DNA of 7,646 bases from Acidobacteriota bacterium (GTDB taxonomy: Bacteria; Acidobacteriota; Blastocatellia; Pyrinomonadales; Pyrinomonadaceae): positions 1-7,646 of the forward strand of contig JADYZI010000067.1 of assembly GCA_020853255.1 (NCBI GenBank), written 5' to 3'. The notes beneath the pieces are model-generated. The model was not told where the DNA came from, did not search any database, and saw only the letters and a program-made list of their open reading frames with translations. Positions 7,271 through 7,646 of the stretch are shown here, piece after piece (the first letter of the stretch is position 1; each line of letters starts with the position of its first letter). Made by a program: the position numbers and the translations under genes.

Positions 7271-7364
7271 CGTTGATTTTCGTGTCCTGTTTCGCGGATT
7301 TCGTGGTCCCGGGTCCGGGTCCGGCTTCGCCGCCACGAAAAGCACGAATCGAGAAACGAAACAC
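7271..7364. repeat. Degenerate inverted repeat of TTTCGTG/CACGAA words around a GC-rich centre
   Basis: TTTCGTGG (7299-7306) pairs perfectly with CCACGAAA (7333-7340). The outer flanks carry further looser matches (TTTTCGTG and TTTCGCGG on the left, GCACGAAT and GAAACGAAAC on the right). The centre holds CCGGGT repeated in tandem (GGGTCCGGGTCCGG, 7311-7324). It is less regular than the 7135-7214 element and could be an eroded copy of another repeat family. Confidence 0.55.
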
Positions 7365-7458
7365 ACCGAAGAAGAAATCCATTTCGCAAAGTGGCTGCTT
7401 CGATAGACACCCCATCCCAGATTTTTGTTGTTTTTGCTTGGCCGATGTGATAGAAAAG

Positions 7459-7509
7459 TAAATTGTTTCAGGCCTTTCGGCGCTCGTCATTCTACTTAAG
7501 AACAATTTA
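7459..7509. repeat. Short inverted repeat upstream of the 7521 reading frame
   Basis: TAAATTGTT (7459-7467) and AACAATTTA (7501-7509) are perfect 9-base reverse complements with 33 bases between. The right arm ends 11 bases before the ATG at 7521. It could be an operator or a leader hairpin, or chance in AT-rich DNA. Confidence 0.35.
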
Positions 7510-7520
7510 GTCAGTGATCT

Positions 7521-7646
7521 ATGGAAATGGAAGCAGCCCGCACCGGCACTTCGCGCACGACGGCAGTTGTGTATGCCGACGACTATTTGAACAAACTCAC
7601 CGGTGAGAAGATCGAACGCGAATGCAGGAAACGGCTTGAGGAAGGC
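7521..7646 (+). CDS. Partial gene, N-terminal 42 residues, product not recognised
   Basis: An open frame begins at the ATG at 7521, directly after an in-frame TGA at 7515-7517, and runs off the right edge. The visible residues begin MEMEAARTGTSRTTAVVYAD and continue with DDYLNKLTGEKIERECRKRL. A possible short beta strand (TTAVVYA, residues 13-19) is followed by a charged helix-like segment. There is no signal peptide or membrane segment, so a cytoplasmic protein is likely. A second ATG at 7527 is an alternative start. No strong ribosome binding site is visible for either, which lowers confidence in the exact start. Codon use resembles a real gene (many GC-ending codons). I cannot assign a family from this fragment. 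Confidence 0.6.
   Translation, partial: MEMEAARTGTSRTTAVVYADDYLNKLTGEKIERECRKRLEEG

Larger units (their letters stand above)
6956..7520. other. Gene-poor intergenic spacer with degenerate repeats
   Basis: No reading frame here has a convincing start, ribosome binding site or recognisable product. The first part (6956-7130) shows nothing I can name. From about 7131 the DNA changes to short words such as CACAAAG, CTTAGCG, TTTCGTG and CACGAA, arranged in inverted and direct copies. The divergent arrangement of the giant gene (minus) and the frame at 7521 (plus) means the promoters of both should lie here; only the giant gene's is convincing. Confidence 0.7.

Noticed and set aside
7434..7456. 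Promoter for the partial gene at 7521 (TTGCTT and TAGAAA)
   Set aside because: The boxes are only 11 bases apart, and other pairings nearby are weak or badly spaced.
7164..7505. Minus-strand 113-residue frame in the right-hand spacer
   Set aside because: Its translation comes from the inverted-repeat words and is rich in Cys, Leu and Phe without domain character; frames like this are typical spurious calls over intergenic repeats.
6956..7520. tRNA or other structured RNA gene in the spacer
   Set aside because: No cloverleaf, T-loop motif or conserved RNA signature was found by eye; the hairpins are explained by the repeat elements.

Overview
The window has a housekeeping gene at its left end, one very large gene for a secreted multidomain repeat protein filling most of it, and a gene-poor spacer leading into a gene cut by the right edge. 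The moderately GC-rich sequence and the combination of delta-60, Calx-beta, HYR and PxKF-like modules in one giant secreted protein point to a Gram-negative environmental bacterium. Acidobacteriota, perhaps the Blastocatellia, is my best guess. This is inference from architecture, not from a phylogenetic marker.

Layout. Positions 50-982 (+) encode an NAD-dependent malate dehydrogenase (mdh) with all expected catalytic residues. A strong hairpin at 1007-1044 separates it from the convergent giant gene and probably terminates both. Positions 1069-6861 (-) encode a 1930-residue exported protein. Its order is: signal peptide; an unrecognised beta-rich N-terminal region; InlB-type repeat; seven delta-60 repeats; Calx-beta; a second InlB-type repeat; seven more delta-60 repeats; three Cys-containing Ig-like repeats; an Ig/cadherin-like stretch; HYR; and a PxKF-like C-terminal domain. 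A good sigma70-like promoter (6927-6955) and a GGAG ribosome binding site (6870-6873) fix the start at 6861, not at the longer reading at 6927.

The right-hand spacer (about 6956-7520) has no convincing gene. It holds a near-perfect 21-bp inverted repeat (7135-7214), a second degenerate inverted-repeat element (7271-7364) and a small palindrome (7459-7509). A plus-strand reading frame opens at 7521 and runs off the window; I do not recognise its product.

The genes show no functional partnership: mdh is central carbon metabolism and the giant protein acts outside the cytoplasm. The most interesting content lies within the giant protein. It has a duplicated module of InlB repeat plus exactly seven delta-60 units, each sevenfold block is bracketed by one cysteine on either side, and the two InlB copies share 83 identical bases although the repeats next to them have diverged.
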